The notes under the pieces were generated by a model that saw only the letters and a list, made by a program, of their open reading frames with translations, did no database searches and was not told the origin of the DNA. From Myxococcota bacterium (GTDB lineage: Bacteria; Myxococcota_A; UBA796; CAJQPC01): a stretch of 41,086 bases of DNA. Within the stretch, counting starts at the first letter, position 1, and every line of letters starts with the position of its first letter. Both the position numbers and the translations under genes were made by a program. The DNA lies in NCBI GenBank assembly GCA_023150845.1, contig JAKLKD010000029.1, positions 1 through 41,086 on the forward strand. Reading direction: 5' to 3'. This document shows positions 6,975 to 16,100 of the stretch, one piece after another.

Positions 6975-8414
6975 ATGCAGTCCGGCACCCTCCGCGACCC
7001 TCCCCTCATCGAGCTGCTCCTCAGCCTCGCCGCCCAGCGCGCCAACGGCCGCCTGGAGTGCGGCGACGGCCGCCGCAAGTGGACCTTCTGGTTTGAGGGC
7101 GGCAAGCTCAGCGCCACGAAGTCGAACCTCAAGAGTGAGGCCCTGGAGAGCCTGGAGGCCAAGCACCCCGACGCCGGGCCCGACGAGCTCGCCCGCATCC
7201 AAGGGCTCACCCGGGTTCACGGCGCGCTCCGCGCCATCGAGGGGGAGTGGAGCTTCACCCCCAACGACGCCCCGCCCGCCCGCAAGCCCGTGGACCTCCT
7301 CGCCGCCTGCTGGTCGGCGCTCGGCGACGCCGTGCCCGACGACCTCGCCCGGGCCCGCCTCGCCGGGCTCGACGGGCGTTTCCCCCGCCTCAAGGTCGGC
7401 GGCGGCGTGAGCCTCGACGACCTCCCCGTGCCCCCTGAGCTCCGCGCCGCGCTCATGGACCTCGACGGCCAGCGCACCCTCGCCGACGTGCTCGACTTCA
7501 TCCCGATGCCCCCGGAGGTCGCCCGGCGCGGCGTCTACCTGGGCCTCCTCGCCGGGGTCATCAGCGTCGATGAGCAAGGCGCCACCACCCCCAAGGTCAC
7601 CGTCGAGACCGGCTCCCCCCGCGCAGCCGAGGCCCCCGCCGCCCCCGCAGACCCCGAGCTCGACCGCCTCCGCGCCGAGCAGCGCCGCGTCAACGCCGCC
7701 GCCAACCACTTCGAGCGCCTCGGCGTCGCCTGGGACGCCGAGCCCGCCGAGCAGCGCAAGGCCTACATGCGCCTCGCCCAGCACCTCCACCCCGACCGCT
7801 GGACGATGAAGCCCCCGGAGCAGGCGGAGATCGCCAACGCCGTCTTCGCCAAGGTGAGCGAGGCCTGGGAGGTGCTCGGCGACGAGGCCGCCCGCGTGGA
7901 GTACATCGACCGCGTCATCCACGGCAAAAAGACCGAAGACGAGCTGGCCATGGAGAAGGTCCAGGAGATCATGGCCGCGGAGAACGACTTTAAGCTCGGC
8001 CTCGGCGAGCTGAACAACGGCCGCATCCTCCAGGCCCACGAGGCGTTTAAGGCCGCCCGCGACCGCCTGCCCGAAGAGATGGAGTTCGCGGCGTTCTACG
8101 GCTACACCCTGTTTAAGCTCAACCACGGCAAAGACGACAGCCTGGCCAACGAGGGCGAGCAGCTCATCCGCCTGAGCATCGAGAACGGCACCAAGCTCTC
8201 GAACGGCTGGGCGCTCATGGGCATGTTGAACCACGACAAGGGGGAGCTGGAGGTCGCCAAACGCGCGCTCCTGACCTCGCTCAAGCTCCAGCCCACGAAC
8301 CCCATCGCCCAGCGGGAGCTCAAGCGCCTGCAGCGGCGGCTGGAGAAGGACAAGGAGGCCGCCCCGGCGGCGGGCATCGGCGGCTTCTTCTCAAAGCTCT
8401 TCGGGAAGAAGTAG
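6975..8414 (+). CDS. DUF4388-like, J-domain and TPR protein
   Basis: A 479-residue cytoplasmic protein. Residues 1-100 resemble the DUF4388/PATAN regulator domain (SGTLRDPPLIELLLSLAAQRANGRLE...FWFEGGKL). After an Ala/Pro linker comes a J domain (about 238-305) with a normal HPD motif at 272-274, so it should stimulate an Hsp70. The C-terminal part (about 330-455) is TPR-like helical repeats, followed by a Lys-rich tail GGFFSKLFGKK. The ATG at 6975 is chosen because it starts the domain; the frame extends 58 residues upstream without family features. Such multi-domain proteins are common in myxobacteria, where their roles are mostly unknown. Confidence 0.82.
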   Translation: MQSGTLRDPPLIELLLSLAAQRANGRLECGDGRRKWTFWFEGGKLSATKSNLKSEALESLEAKHPDAGPDELARIQGLTRVHGALRAIEGEWSFTPNDAPPARKPVDLLAACWSALGDAVPDDLARARLAGLDGRFPRLKVGGGVSLDDLPVPPELRAALMDLDGQRTLADVLDFIPMPPEVARRGVYLGLLAGVISVDEQGATTPKVTVETGSPRAAEAPAAPADPELDRLRAEQRRVNAAANHFERLGVAWDAEPAEQRKAYMRLAQHLHPDRWTMKPPEQAEIANAVFAKVSEAWEVLGDEAARVEYIDRVIHGKKTEDELAMEKVQEIMAAENDFKLGLGELNNGRILQAHEAFKAARDRLPEEMEFAAFYGYTLFKLNHGKDDSLANEGEQLIRLSIENGTKLSNGWALMGMLNHDKGELEVAKRALLTSLKLQPTNPIAQRELKRLQRRLEKDKEAAPAAGIGGFFSKLFGKK

Positions 8415-8422
8415 GCCGCGCC

Positions 8423-8704
8423 TCAGCCCCGGTACACGTCCACCAGGGCGTTCTTGAGCTGGGCCCGGCGCCGCTTGGCCCGGCCCTCCCGCACAAGCTC
8501 CGCCAAGGCCCGGGTGACCGCCTCGATGGCCGCGCGCCGGGCGAGGATCGGGTTCGGCTCGTCGCCGTAGAGCCCCTGGCGGATCGGCTCGGGCAGGCGC
8601 TCCAGGACCTGGCTCGGCGCGATCCCGCCGACGAGCAGCATACGCAGCCGCTCCCCCAGATCCCGGGGCTTGAGCGCTGAGGCGACGGCGGCTTGCAGTT
8701 CCAT
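8423..8704 (-). CDS. Small basic helical protein (unknown)
   Basis: A 93-residue, probably all-helical, Arg- and Leu-rich soluble protein (MELQAAVASALKPRDLGERL...). No signal peptide and no recognised motif; the C-terminal third is strongly basic (REGRAKRRRAQLKNA), which would allow nucleic-acid binding. The start at 8704 is set by the coding pattern. Only a weak purine stretch precedes it, and a longer frame to 8857 runs into the divergent GH92 gene. It is convergent with the J-domain gene, 8 bases between stops, and divergent from GH92, 43 bases away. Real but unnamed. Confidence 0.6.
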   Translation of the reverse strand: MELQAAVASALKPRDLGERLRMLLVGGIAPSQVLERLPEPIRQGLYGDEPNPILARRAAIEAVTRALAELVREGRAKRRRAQLKNALVDVYRG

Positions 8705-8747
8705 ACGCTCTGGCTTTATGGTGAGAGCCCCCCGCGCGAGAGCGCCG

Positions 8748-10931
8748 ATGGAGCGAATGATGGTCCTTCTCTTCTTCAGCTTCGCATGCGGTGACCCTGA
8801 AGTTGCGCCCGAGCCCAAGACGCCCGTCGATCTGGTGTCGCTCGTGCGCCCGCACATGGGCAGCGGCGGCCTCGGCTACGGCTTCGGCGGCCTCACCCCC
8901 GCCGCCGAGACGCCCAACAGCCTCGTGAAGGTCGGCCCCGACACACGCACGGGCTCGTCGCGCCTGAGCTTCAACCACAGCGCGGGCTACTGCTACGACG
9001 ACACCCACATCCAGGCCTTCTCCCACACCCGCCTGCCGGGCATCGGCGTCTCCGACGGCGGCGCCGTGGGCTTCATGCTCAGCGACGTCGAGACCATCGA
9101 CCCCGACCTCTACCAGCGCCCATTCTCCCACGACGACGAGGTCGCCCGCCCCGGCTACTACGCCGTCACCTTGCCCGGCTTAGGCGCCGTCGAGCTCGCC
9201 GCCACACCCCGGGCCGCCGCCCACCGCTGGACCTGGGAGGGTGAGGAGCGCTGGCTGACCATCGACCTCGGCCACACCACCTCGTCGAGCCACGGCGTCT
9301 ACGACACCTGGATCGAGCTCCACGAGGACGGGCAGACGATCACGGGCTTCGTGGAGATGGCGGGCTCGCTCTCCAGCCGCGGCGACCGGGGCATGCCCGT
9401 GTGGTTCGTCGCCAAGCTCAGCGCGCCGTGGGTGGAGTCCCAGGCCTGGCTCGACGGCGCCCCCGCCGACGATCCCAGCGCCGCCGCCGGGGCCCGCGCC
9501 GCCGCCACCCTGCGGTTTGCTGTGCCCGAGCTGCAGGTGCGCATCGGCCTCTCCTCGGTGGACCTCGCCGGGGCCGAGGCCAACCTCGAGGCCGAGCTCC
9601 CCGACTTTGACCTCCCCGGCGCCGCCGCGTCCGCCGAGGCGCTCTGGCGCGAGGCCTTCGCCCCCTTCACCGTCACCGGGGGCACCGAGGACGACCAGAT
9701 CCTCTTCGCTACGGCGCTCTACAACACCCGGCGCATGCCCACCCTGTTCACCGACGTGGACGGGCGCTACCGTGGCCTCGATGATTCTATCCACGAGGCG
9801 GATGGATTCATCTACTACACTGACTTCTCGTTATGGGACACCTACCGCACCCTGCACCCCCTGGTGATCCTGGCCTGGCCGGAGCTCGCCCGGGACTTCG
9901 CCCGCTCCTTGAGCCAGATGGGCGTCGCCCACGGCTACCTGCCGCGCTGGCCCGCGGGCACCGTCGAGTCCGGCACCATGGTGGGCACCCCGGCGGAGAT
10001 CGTGCTCGCCGAGACGGCGCTCAAAGGCGTCAGCGGCTTCGGTGAGGCCGAGATCTGGCCCATCGCCGCCTCTCGCGCCTTAGACGCCGCGAGCCCCATC
10101 GCCCGGGAGGGCCTCTCCTCGACGCAGACCTTGGGCTACATCCCCTACGAGGAGCGCGGCGCGAGCGTGAGCATCCTCCTGGAGCACGCGACGAGCGACC
10201 ACGCCATGTCCTTGTGGGCCGCGTCGATGGGCCTCACCGAGGAGGCCGAGGCCCTGATGGCCCAGTCCAAGGTCTTCGACGCCGTGTTTGACGCCGAGAG
10301 CCAGTTCGTGCGTGGCCGCTACGCCGACGGCGCCTGGGCGCCCCTGGAGGACGAGGTGTGGGGCGAGGCCTTCTCCGAAGGGAACGCCTGGCAGTACACC
10401 TGGATGCTGCCCCAAGACCCCGCCGCCCTCGCCGACGCCTTCGGGGGCGAGGCCGCCGCCGCGACGAAGCTCAACGAGCTCTTTGAGCTGAGCGACGCCG
10501 AGGCCGACAGCATCGGCCCAGACCTGTACTACTGGCACGGCAACGAGCCCGACCTCTGCTACGCGCCGCTGCTCACGCTCTTGGGCGAGCCCGAGCTGAG
10601 CCAAGACTGGGTGCGCTGGGCGCAAGACACCAAGTACTCCAGCGAGCACGACGGCTTAGACGGCAACGACGACGGCGGCACCTTGAGCGCCTGGTGGCTG
10701 TTCACGGCCATGGGGCTCTACCCGCTGAACGGGACCGCAGACTACGTCCTGCTCACGCCGCGTTTTGATGAGGTGCGCCTGCAGCGTGAGGGCCTCGACC
10801 TCACCCTGACGGCCACGGGTGAGGGCCACCGCCTCGACGGCGTGCGCCTGGACGGTGAGGCGATCGAGGGGCTCGTGGTGAGCCACGATCAGCTCACGGG
10901 CGGGTCGGAGCTGGTCTTCTCGCGGCGGTGA
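8748..10931 (+). CDS. GH92 family alpha-mannosidase-type lipoprotein
   Basis: A 727-residue exo-acting glycosidase of family GH92 (calcium-dependent, inverting, mostly alpha-mannosidases). Family blocks are clear and in order: GYGFGGLTPAAETPNSLVKV near the N-terminus, YYTDFSLWDTYRTLHPL, GYLPRWPAGTVESGTMVG, EGNAWQYTWMLPQD, GNEPDLCYAPLL, and DDGGTLSAWWLFTAMGLYP near the C-terminus with the conserved acidic pair. A short hydrophobic lead ending SFAC-G suggests a lipoprotein. The start is uncertain: ATG 8748, 8757 or 8760; GGAG at 8750-8753 favours 8760. It lies upstream of the beta-glucan locus but appears to be a separate transcription unit. The exact linkage is not predictable. Confidence 0.9.
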   Translation: MERMMVLLFFSFACGDPEVAPEPKTPVDLVSLVRPHMGSGGLGYGFGGLTPAAETPNSLVKVGPDTRTGSSRLSFNHSAGYCYDDTHIQAFSHTRLPGIGVSDGGAVGFMLSDVETIDPDLYQRPFSHDDEVARPGYYAVTLPGLGAVELAATPRAAAHRWTWEGEERWLTIDLGHTTSSSHGVYDTWIELHEDGQTITGFVEMAGSLSSRGDRGMPVWFVAKLSAPWVESQAWLDGAPADDPSAAAGARAAATLRFAVPELQVRIGLSSVDLAGAEANLEAELPDFDLPGAAASAEALWREAFAPFTVTGGTEDDQILFATALYNTRRMPTLFTDVDGRYRGLDDSIHEADGFIYYTDFSLWDTYRTLHPLVILAWPELARDFARSLSQMGVAHGYLPRWPAGTVESGTMVGTPAEIVLAETALKGVSGFGEAEIWPIAASRALDAASPIAREGLSSTQTLGYIPYEERGASVSILLEHATSDHAMSLWAASMGLTEEAEALMAQSKVFDAVFDAESQFVRGRYADGAWAPLEDEVWGEAFSEGNAWQYTWMLPQDPAALADAFGGEAAAATKLNELFELSDAEADSIGPDLYYWHGNEPDLCYAPLLTLLGEPELSQDWVRWAQDTKYSSEHDGLDGNDDGGTLSAWWLFTAMGLYPLNGTADYVLLTPRFDEVRLQREGLDLTLTATGEGHRLDGVRLDGEAIEGLVVSHDQLTGGSELVFSRR

Positions 10932-10941
10932 GGAGGCGGCC

Positions 10942-10965
10942 TCGCCCCGGGATCCGGCCGGGCGA
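10942..10965 (+). terminator. Hairpin after the GH92 gene
   Basis: TCGCCC (10942-10947) pairs with GGGCGA (10960-10965), with more G-C pairing possible inside the loop, 10 bases after the GH92 stop. No T-run follows. It would separate GH92 from the glucan operon. Confidence 0.35.
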
Positions 10966-10998
10966 AGCGACGTTCTGCGAAAAACTTCAGGCCAACGC

Positions 10999-11028
10999 TT
11001 GACAGGCCTCCGAGGCTCATGCTCTGAT
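10999..11028 (+). promoter_or_regulatory. Candidate promoter of the glucan operon
   Basis: A consensus TTGACA (10999-11004) is followed after 18 bases by TCTGAT (11023-11028), a 4-of-6 match to TATAAT. The start point would fall at about 11035, next to the ROK start codon at 11034, so the message would have almost no leader. The region is locally AT-rich compared with its surroundings. Confidence 0.4.
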
Positions 11029-11033
11029 GGGGC

Positions 11034-12296
11034 ATGATAATTCGTTCGTCGAAAGAAATAACCAACAAGGCGACCGGCGCGGACGGCGCGGTCCTGCGCG
11101 ACCACAACGTCTCGCTCATCCTGCACCTCGCCTGGCAGGCCGGTGAGATCTCCCGCATCGACCTGGCCCGCGAGTCCGGCCTCGCGCCCTCCACGGTGTC
11201 CAAGATCGTCGGGAACCTCATCAGCGCCGGGGTGCTGCGTGAGGCGCGGGTCGCGTCCTCGGCCAGCGGGCGCCCGCCCATCGTCCTGCAGTACGACGAC
11301 GCCGTGTACAAGCTCCTGGGGATCGACCTGGGCGCCACCCACGTCTCCGTCGCGGTCACGAACCTGCGCGGGCGGGTCTTGTCCTGGAAGACGCGCGTTC
11401 ACAACGTTCAGGGCGACCCTGAAGGCACGCTAAAGCTCGCCGTGGCGCTGACCCACGCGGCCCTCGCCGAGGCCGGCGCGAGCCTGTCCTCCGTCGTCGG
11501 CGCGGGGCTGGGGGTGCCCTCCCCTGTCGATCTGGCCGACCCGGATCACCTCGCCGAGCGCATCTTGCCCGCCTGGGCGGGGGTGCGGCCCGGCGCCTGG
11601 CTCTCTCGGGAGCTGGGACTGTCCGTCGCGGTGGAGAACGACGCGAACCTCGCCGCCTTGGCAGAGGCCTGGCTCGGGGCGGGCCGGGGCGTCGGCACCT
11701 TGGCCTATATCAAGGTGGGCACCGGGATCGGCGCGGGGCTCATCGTCAACGGGTCGCTCCTGCGCGGCGCCAACGGCTTCGCCGGGGAGATCGGCCACAC
11801 CGCCATCGACTCCTCGGGCCCGCCCTGCGCCTGCGGCCTGCGCGGCTGCCTGCAGTCCATGGTCGGCTCCGCCACGGTGCTGGAGCGCACCCGGGCGCTT
11901 GTGCGGTCGGGTCGGGTCAGCTCGGTCATGCACCAAGACCCCCTGACGCTGACCGGCGTGGCGCTGGCGGCGGCGGAGGGTGACGCCGTCGCGATCGAGG
12001 TCGTCGAGGCCTGCGGCCACTACCTGGGCCTCGCCATCGCCAACCTGTTCAACCTGCTCAACCCCTCCCTCGTCATCTTGGGCGGCGGGTTGACCGCCGC
12101 GGGGGATCCCCTGCTGCGGCCGCTCCGGGAGGCCATCGGCGCCCGCACGCTCTGGGCGTCCCTCTCCCAAGCCGAGGTCCGCATCAGCGCGCTCGGCCCC
12201 CAAGCCACCGCGCTCGGCGCCGCCACCCTCGTCCTGCAGGCGGCCTTGGCCGACCCGCGAATGTTCTCCCGCAACCCTGCCGCGCCACATGCGTAA
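11034..12296 (+). CDS. ROK family transcriptional regulator
   Basis: A 420-residue NagC/XylR-type regulator. Residues about 22-72 form a winged helix-turn-helix (RIDLARESGLAPSTVSKIVGNL). The rest is the ROK sugar-kinase-like fold: LGIDLGATH (nucleotide-type loop), VENDANLAALAE, GTGIGAGLIVNG, and the zinc site GEIGHTAI...CACGLRGCLQS. Such proteins repress sugar genes until a sugar binds. It heads the beta-1,3-glucan locus, 38 bases ahead of the first lipoprotein gene, so it probably regulates that operon and itself, with glucose or a short beta-glucan as likely effector (inference). A palindrome covers its first codons. It could also be an activator. Confidence 0.92.
   Translation: MIIRSSKEITNKATGADGAVLRDHNVSLILHLAWQAGEISRIDLARESGLAPSTVSKIVGNLISAGVLREARVASSASGRPPIVLQYDDAVYKLLGIDLGATHVSVAVTNLRGRVLSWKTRVHNVQGDPEGTLKLAVALTHAALAEAGASLSSVVGAGLGVPSPVDLADPDHLAERILPAWAGVRPGAWLSRELGLSVAVENDANLAALAEAWLGAGRGVGTLAYIKVGTGIGAGLIVNGSLLRGANGFAGEIGHTAIDSSGPPCACGLRGCLQSMVGSATVLERTRALVRSGRVSSVMHQDPLTLTGVALAAAEGDAVAIEVVEACGHYLGLAIANLFNLLNPSLVILGGGLTAAGDPLLRPLREAIGARTLWASLSQAEVRISALGPQATALGAATLVLQAALADPRMFSRNPAAPHA
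11041..11057. promoter_or_regulatory. Candidate ROK operator, 17-bp inverted repeat
   Basis: TTCGTTCGTCGAAAGAA is a 17-bp inverted repeat around a central T, with one mismatched pair. It lies just downstream of the predicted transcription start, within codons 3-8 of the ROK gene. That position suits a repressor roadblock and autoregulation. The binding protein is inferred. Confidence 0.4.
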
Positions 12297-12334
12297 ACCA
12301 CAACGGCGCATCCGCGCCAAAATGAGGAGATGTC

Positions 12335-13066
12335 ATGACCCGCACCTTCCTGATTCTCGGCCTCCTACTCCCCATCTTCGCCTGTGGCGATAAGGACGCC
12401 GGGGAAGACTCCAACACCAACGACGGCACCGACTCCGCGGATCCCGAAGGCGACGCCGACGCCGACTCGGACGCCGACAGCGACACCGACGCCGACGCGG
12501 ACAGCGACTCGGACAGCGACGCGGACTCCGACACCGACTCCGACAGCGACGCCGATCCCTCGGGCGAGGCGCTGATCGACTTCGACGACCCGAACGTCAC
12601 CTACACCCTCACGGGCTTCGGCGGCGCCGAGGACTCCTCCGTCGTGGCGGATCCGACGGACTCCACGAACAAGGTCGCCAAGGTCAACAAGGCGAGCACC
12701 GCCGAGCTCTGGGCGGGCACGACCTTCTCCACCGGGGACAACTTCTCGATCCCCACCCTGCCGATCACCGCCGACGACACCGAGTTCACCCTGCGCGTCT
12801 GGTCGCCTCGGGCGGGCATCGAGGTGCGGCTCAAGGTGGAGGACGCCAGCGATCCCACCCGCTCGGTGGAGACCGTGGCGTACCCCACCTCGGCGGAGAC
12901 CTGGGAGACCCTGAACTTTGACTTCGCCAACGAGGCCTCGGGCACCGCCGAGCTGAACACCTCCTACAACTTCAACAAGGTGTCGGTGTTCTTTGACTTC
13001 GGGAAGACCGGCGCGGACGGCGGCGGCGGCACCTTCTACTTCGACGACTTCGACTCCAACTTTTAG
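12335..13066 (+). CDS. Glycan-binding-type lipoprotein with Asp/Ser linker
   Basis: A 243-residue lipoprotein (lipobox IFAC, Cys17). Residues 40-74 are an acidic Asp/Ser/Ala linker that should hold the rest away from the membrane and may bind calcium. Residues about 78-243 form one beta-sandwich-like domain (ALIDFDDPNVTYTLTGFGG...AELWAGTTF...TFYFDDF) that resembles the binding modules found on laminarinases and on surface glycan-binding proteins of marine Bacteroidetes laminarin loci (resemblance from memory). It carries no catalytic motif. GAGGAG lies 6 bases before ATG 12335. It is the first structural gene after the ROK regulator and is followed by a hairpin, so it may be made in excess. 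Likely role: surface capture of beta-glucan. Confidence 0.72.
   Translation: MTRTFLILGLLLPIFACGDKDAGEDSNTNDGTDSADPEGDADADSDADSDTDADADSDSDSDADSDTDSDSDADPSGEALIDFDDPNVTYTLTGFGGAEDSSVVADPTDSTNKVAKVNKASTAELWAGTTFSTGDNFSIPTLPITADDTEFTLRVWSPRAGIEVRLKVEDASDPTRSVETVAYPTSAETWETLNFDFANEASGTAELNTSYNFNKVSVFFDFGKTGADGGGGTFYFDDFDSNF
12452..12556 (+). repeat. GAC/AGC/GCC codon repeat coding an Asp/Ser linker
   Basis: About 105 bases of near-alternating Asp with Ser, Ala or Thr codons, giving repeated DSD, DAD and DTD steps. It is in frame and belongs to the lipoprotein linker. Units are imperfect, so codon slippage could change linker length. Confidence 0.85.
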
Positions 13067-13100
13067 GCCGTCTCCTCGCCCCGTCTCGGGGCGAGCGGCC
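13066..13100 (+). terminator. Strong intra-operon hairpin
   Basis: CTCGCCCCG (13075-13083) pairs perfectly with CGGGGCGAG (13087-13095) around a 3-base loop; GGCCG (13066-13070) and CGGCC (13096-13100) extend it across a 4-base bulge. It starts at the last base of the lipoprotein stop codon. No T-run follows, so it may act as a partial terminator or 3'-end stabiliser that sets expression of the first gene above the rest. Confidence 0.5.
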
Positions 13101-13144
13101 ACCGGCCCAAGGCGCACCCCAACCTCCTCCCGTCTGGATTCGCC

Positions 13145-16100
13145 ATGACCAGATTCCTGCTGATCACGCTCGGCTGCATGAGCTCGCAGGTCGCTTGGGC
13201 CGACCCCAACCACGTCACCGTCAAACAGGACGAGGCCGGGTACCAGCTCCTCGTGGACGGCTCGCCCTACTTCGTCCGTGGCATGAACTGGGACTACCTG
13301 CCCATCGGCGAGAACTATCGGTACTCCCTGTGGACCCAGCCCGACGAGGTCATCGAGACCGCGCTGCGCCGGGAGCTTGGGCTGCTGCGGGAGGCCGGGG
13401 TGAACTCCATTCGCCAGTACCCCGACATCCCGCCGCGCTGGGTGGAGTGGATCTGGGTGAACTACGGCATCAGCACGATGATCAACCCGCTGGTGGGCCG
13501 GTATGGCACGGAGATCGACGGGCGGTTTGTGCCCGTGACCGACTACTCCGATCCCAAGACCCGCGCCGTCCTGCGGGAGCAGACCCTTGAGGTCGTCGAG
13601 CGGTTTAAGAACACGCCCGGCGTCTTGATGTGGCTTCTGGGCAACGAGAACAACTACGGGCTGACCTGGTCGGGGTTTGAGATTCAGAACCTGCCCGAAG
13701 GGGAGCGAGACGCCGCGCGGGCCCGCTATCTGTACAGCCTCATGGGTGAGCTGGTCGACGCCATCCACGCCGTTGACCCCAACCACCCCGTCGCCTTGGC
13801 GAACGGCGACCTGCAGTACATCGACCTCATCAAGGAGGAGTGCCCCAACCTCGACATCATGGGCTCAAACGTCTACCGCGGCCTGACCGCGCGGGATCTG
13901 TATCAGGTCGTCGAGGACAAGCTCGGTGTGCCCTTCGTCTACTCCGAGTTCGGCGCGGACGCCTACGACGCCAAGGCGGATCGTGAGGACCACCTCACCC
14001 AGGCCGTCTACCTCCGCAGCCAGTGGTTGGACATCTACAACAACGCCTACGGCCAAGGCGTCGGGAACGCCATCGGCGGCTACGTCTTCCAGTGGTCGGA
14101 CGGCTGGTGGAAGTACAAACAAGAGGAGAACCTCGACGTCCACGACGCAAACGCCTCCTGGTCCACCGGCGCCTACGCTGAGGACTACGTCGAGGGCCAG
14201 TTCAACATGAACGAGGAGTGGTTCGGCATCACGGCCAAGGGCCCGCCCGACGCCCAGGGCCAGTACGAGCTGTTCCCCCGGGCGGGCTTCTATGTGCTGC
14301 GCGACGCCTGGCGCCTCGACCCCTACGCGCCGGGCACCACGGCCGAGACCATCCAGACCCACTTCGCGGCCATCGACCCCCAGGTCTACGACCGCAGCTA
14401 CAAGTCCGCCTTGGCCATCGGGCAGCTCGACACGCTCTCCAAGGCCTACGTCTCCAACGTGCGCGTCGAGCTCTCCACCTTCGGGACGACGGACTCGACG
14501 GCCACGGGCGAAGGAAAAGAGCGGTTCACCGTCGATCATCTGGAGTCGTTCTACCTGGAGACGAAGGCGCAGCCGACGAACGACTTCCGGGCGGACCTCT
14601 CGCTCAACGTGCTCGGCAACGTGCCCACCAACCGCATCGACCCCATCTTCTACGAGACCCGCGGCCGCCAGCCCGCGCAGGTAGACGAGGGCGAGGAGTC
14701 GGTCAATCTGGCGAGCCTGGAGCGGGTTCGGGTGTACCAGGCCTCCTTCACCTGGGAGCACGACCTCTTCACCCTCGACGGTTTTTATCGAAAGCCCCAC
14801 TTTCATTGGGGCTACGAGGGCGACTTCTTCGGTCTGTACCGCGAGGCCAACTACGGCCCCAACATCGACATCTACAACGGCGACGCTCCCCTCGGCGTCG
14901 AGTTCACGGGCAAAGGCGCCCTGGAGGGCCTGCGGCTGGCGTTCGGGCCCGAGCTGTTCTGGGGCGCCAACCCCTCGGTGGTCGGCCTGTACAAACGGCG
15001 CATCGGCACCTTCGACGTCTCCGTGGCCCACCAGGAGGATCTGGCGGCCCAAGGCGCGGTGCAGAGCACCTTCGCCGTGCCCGATCAGCTCACCCGGCGA
15101 AGCACCCTCGCCGTGGCCCGGTCCGTGGGGCCGTTTAAGGTAGACGTCGGCGGCATCATGGCCGGCACCGAGCGTGTGGGTGTGCCCTTCACCCGAGTGG
15201 TCGAGGCCACCGGAGAAGACAGCTACCTCGACAGCGGCTACCATGTCATCTACGACGAGATCGTGCTGGCCGACACGCTGGGCGCCCGCGCCCGGGTGGT
15301 GGGCCAGATGGGTCGGTTCCATGTGCTCGGCGACGCCTCCTACAAGGGGCTCGTCGCCAACGGCGGGGTCGACACGACCCAGGTGTTCACCGGCTGGACC
15401 CTGCGCCAGTCGGGCCGCGGCAACCAGGTCGGCGGCAACTTCGGCTTCGCCGCCCAGCTCGGCTCGTTTCAGATCGCGCCCAACGTGCTCCTGCAGCGGC
15501 CGCTCGTCGGGCCAAACCCGGTGATCGGCGATCAATGGGGCGCCTCAACGGGCTGGTACAGCGCGGCCGTGAAGCCACGAAACGTGCTCGACGACCCCTT
15601 CGCCGTGCTGGAGAACCGCGAGACCAAAGGGTTTGAGCTGCTGCTCGCCTACGATCCGACGCCCGGCACCTGGATGTGGGCCTGGGACAACGACGATCGT
15701 GAGGACGCGCGCCTCGCGGGCAGCCTGGATGTGACCTACCGCATCATGCCCACCTCCCGCGACTCCAACTTCGGCTTCTTGGACGACGGCACGCTGTTCT
15801 CGTTTGACGACGCGCCCCCCGCGGCGAACCTCTGGGACGCGCGACTGAACACGATCTTCAACACGAACGCCGAGGTGCGCTTCTTGGTGGGGGTCTACGC
15901 CGGCACCGGCCAGGCCCGGGGCAGCGACCCCCGGCTGATCACCCGCTACGGCGGTGACCTGGGCCTGCGCTGGCGGGCGATGGCCTGGGACACCACCGTC
16001 AAGATCGATGACTGGGGGCCCTATGACTTCCACCAGGACTACAACCTGACCTTCCCGCTCCAGGTGAACACCGATCTCTCGGGGGGTCTGACCGCGCGCC

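Noticed and set aside
12452-12556. Short repeats that look like a CRISPR or minisatellite
   Set aside because: They are in-frame Asp/Ser/Ala codons of a lipoprotein linker with no spacers.
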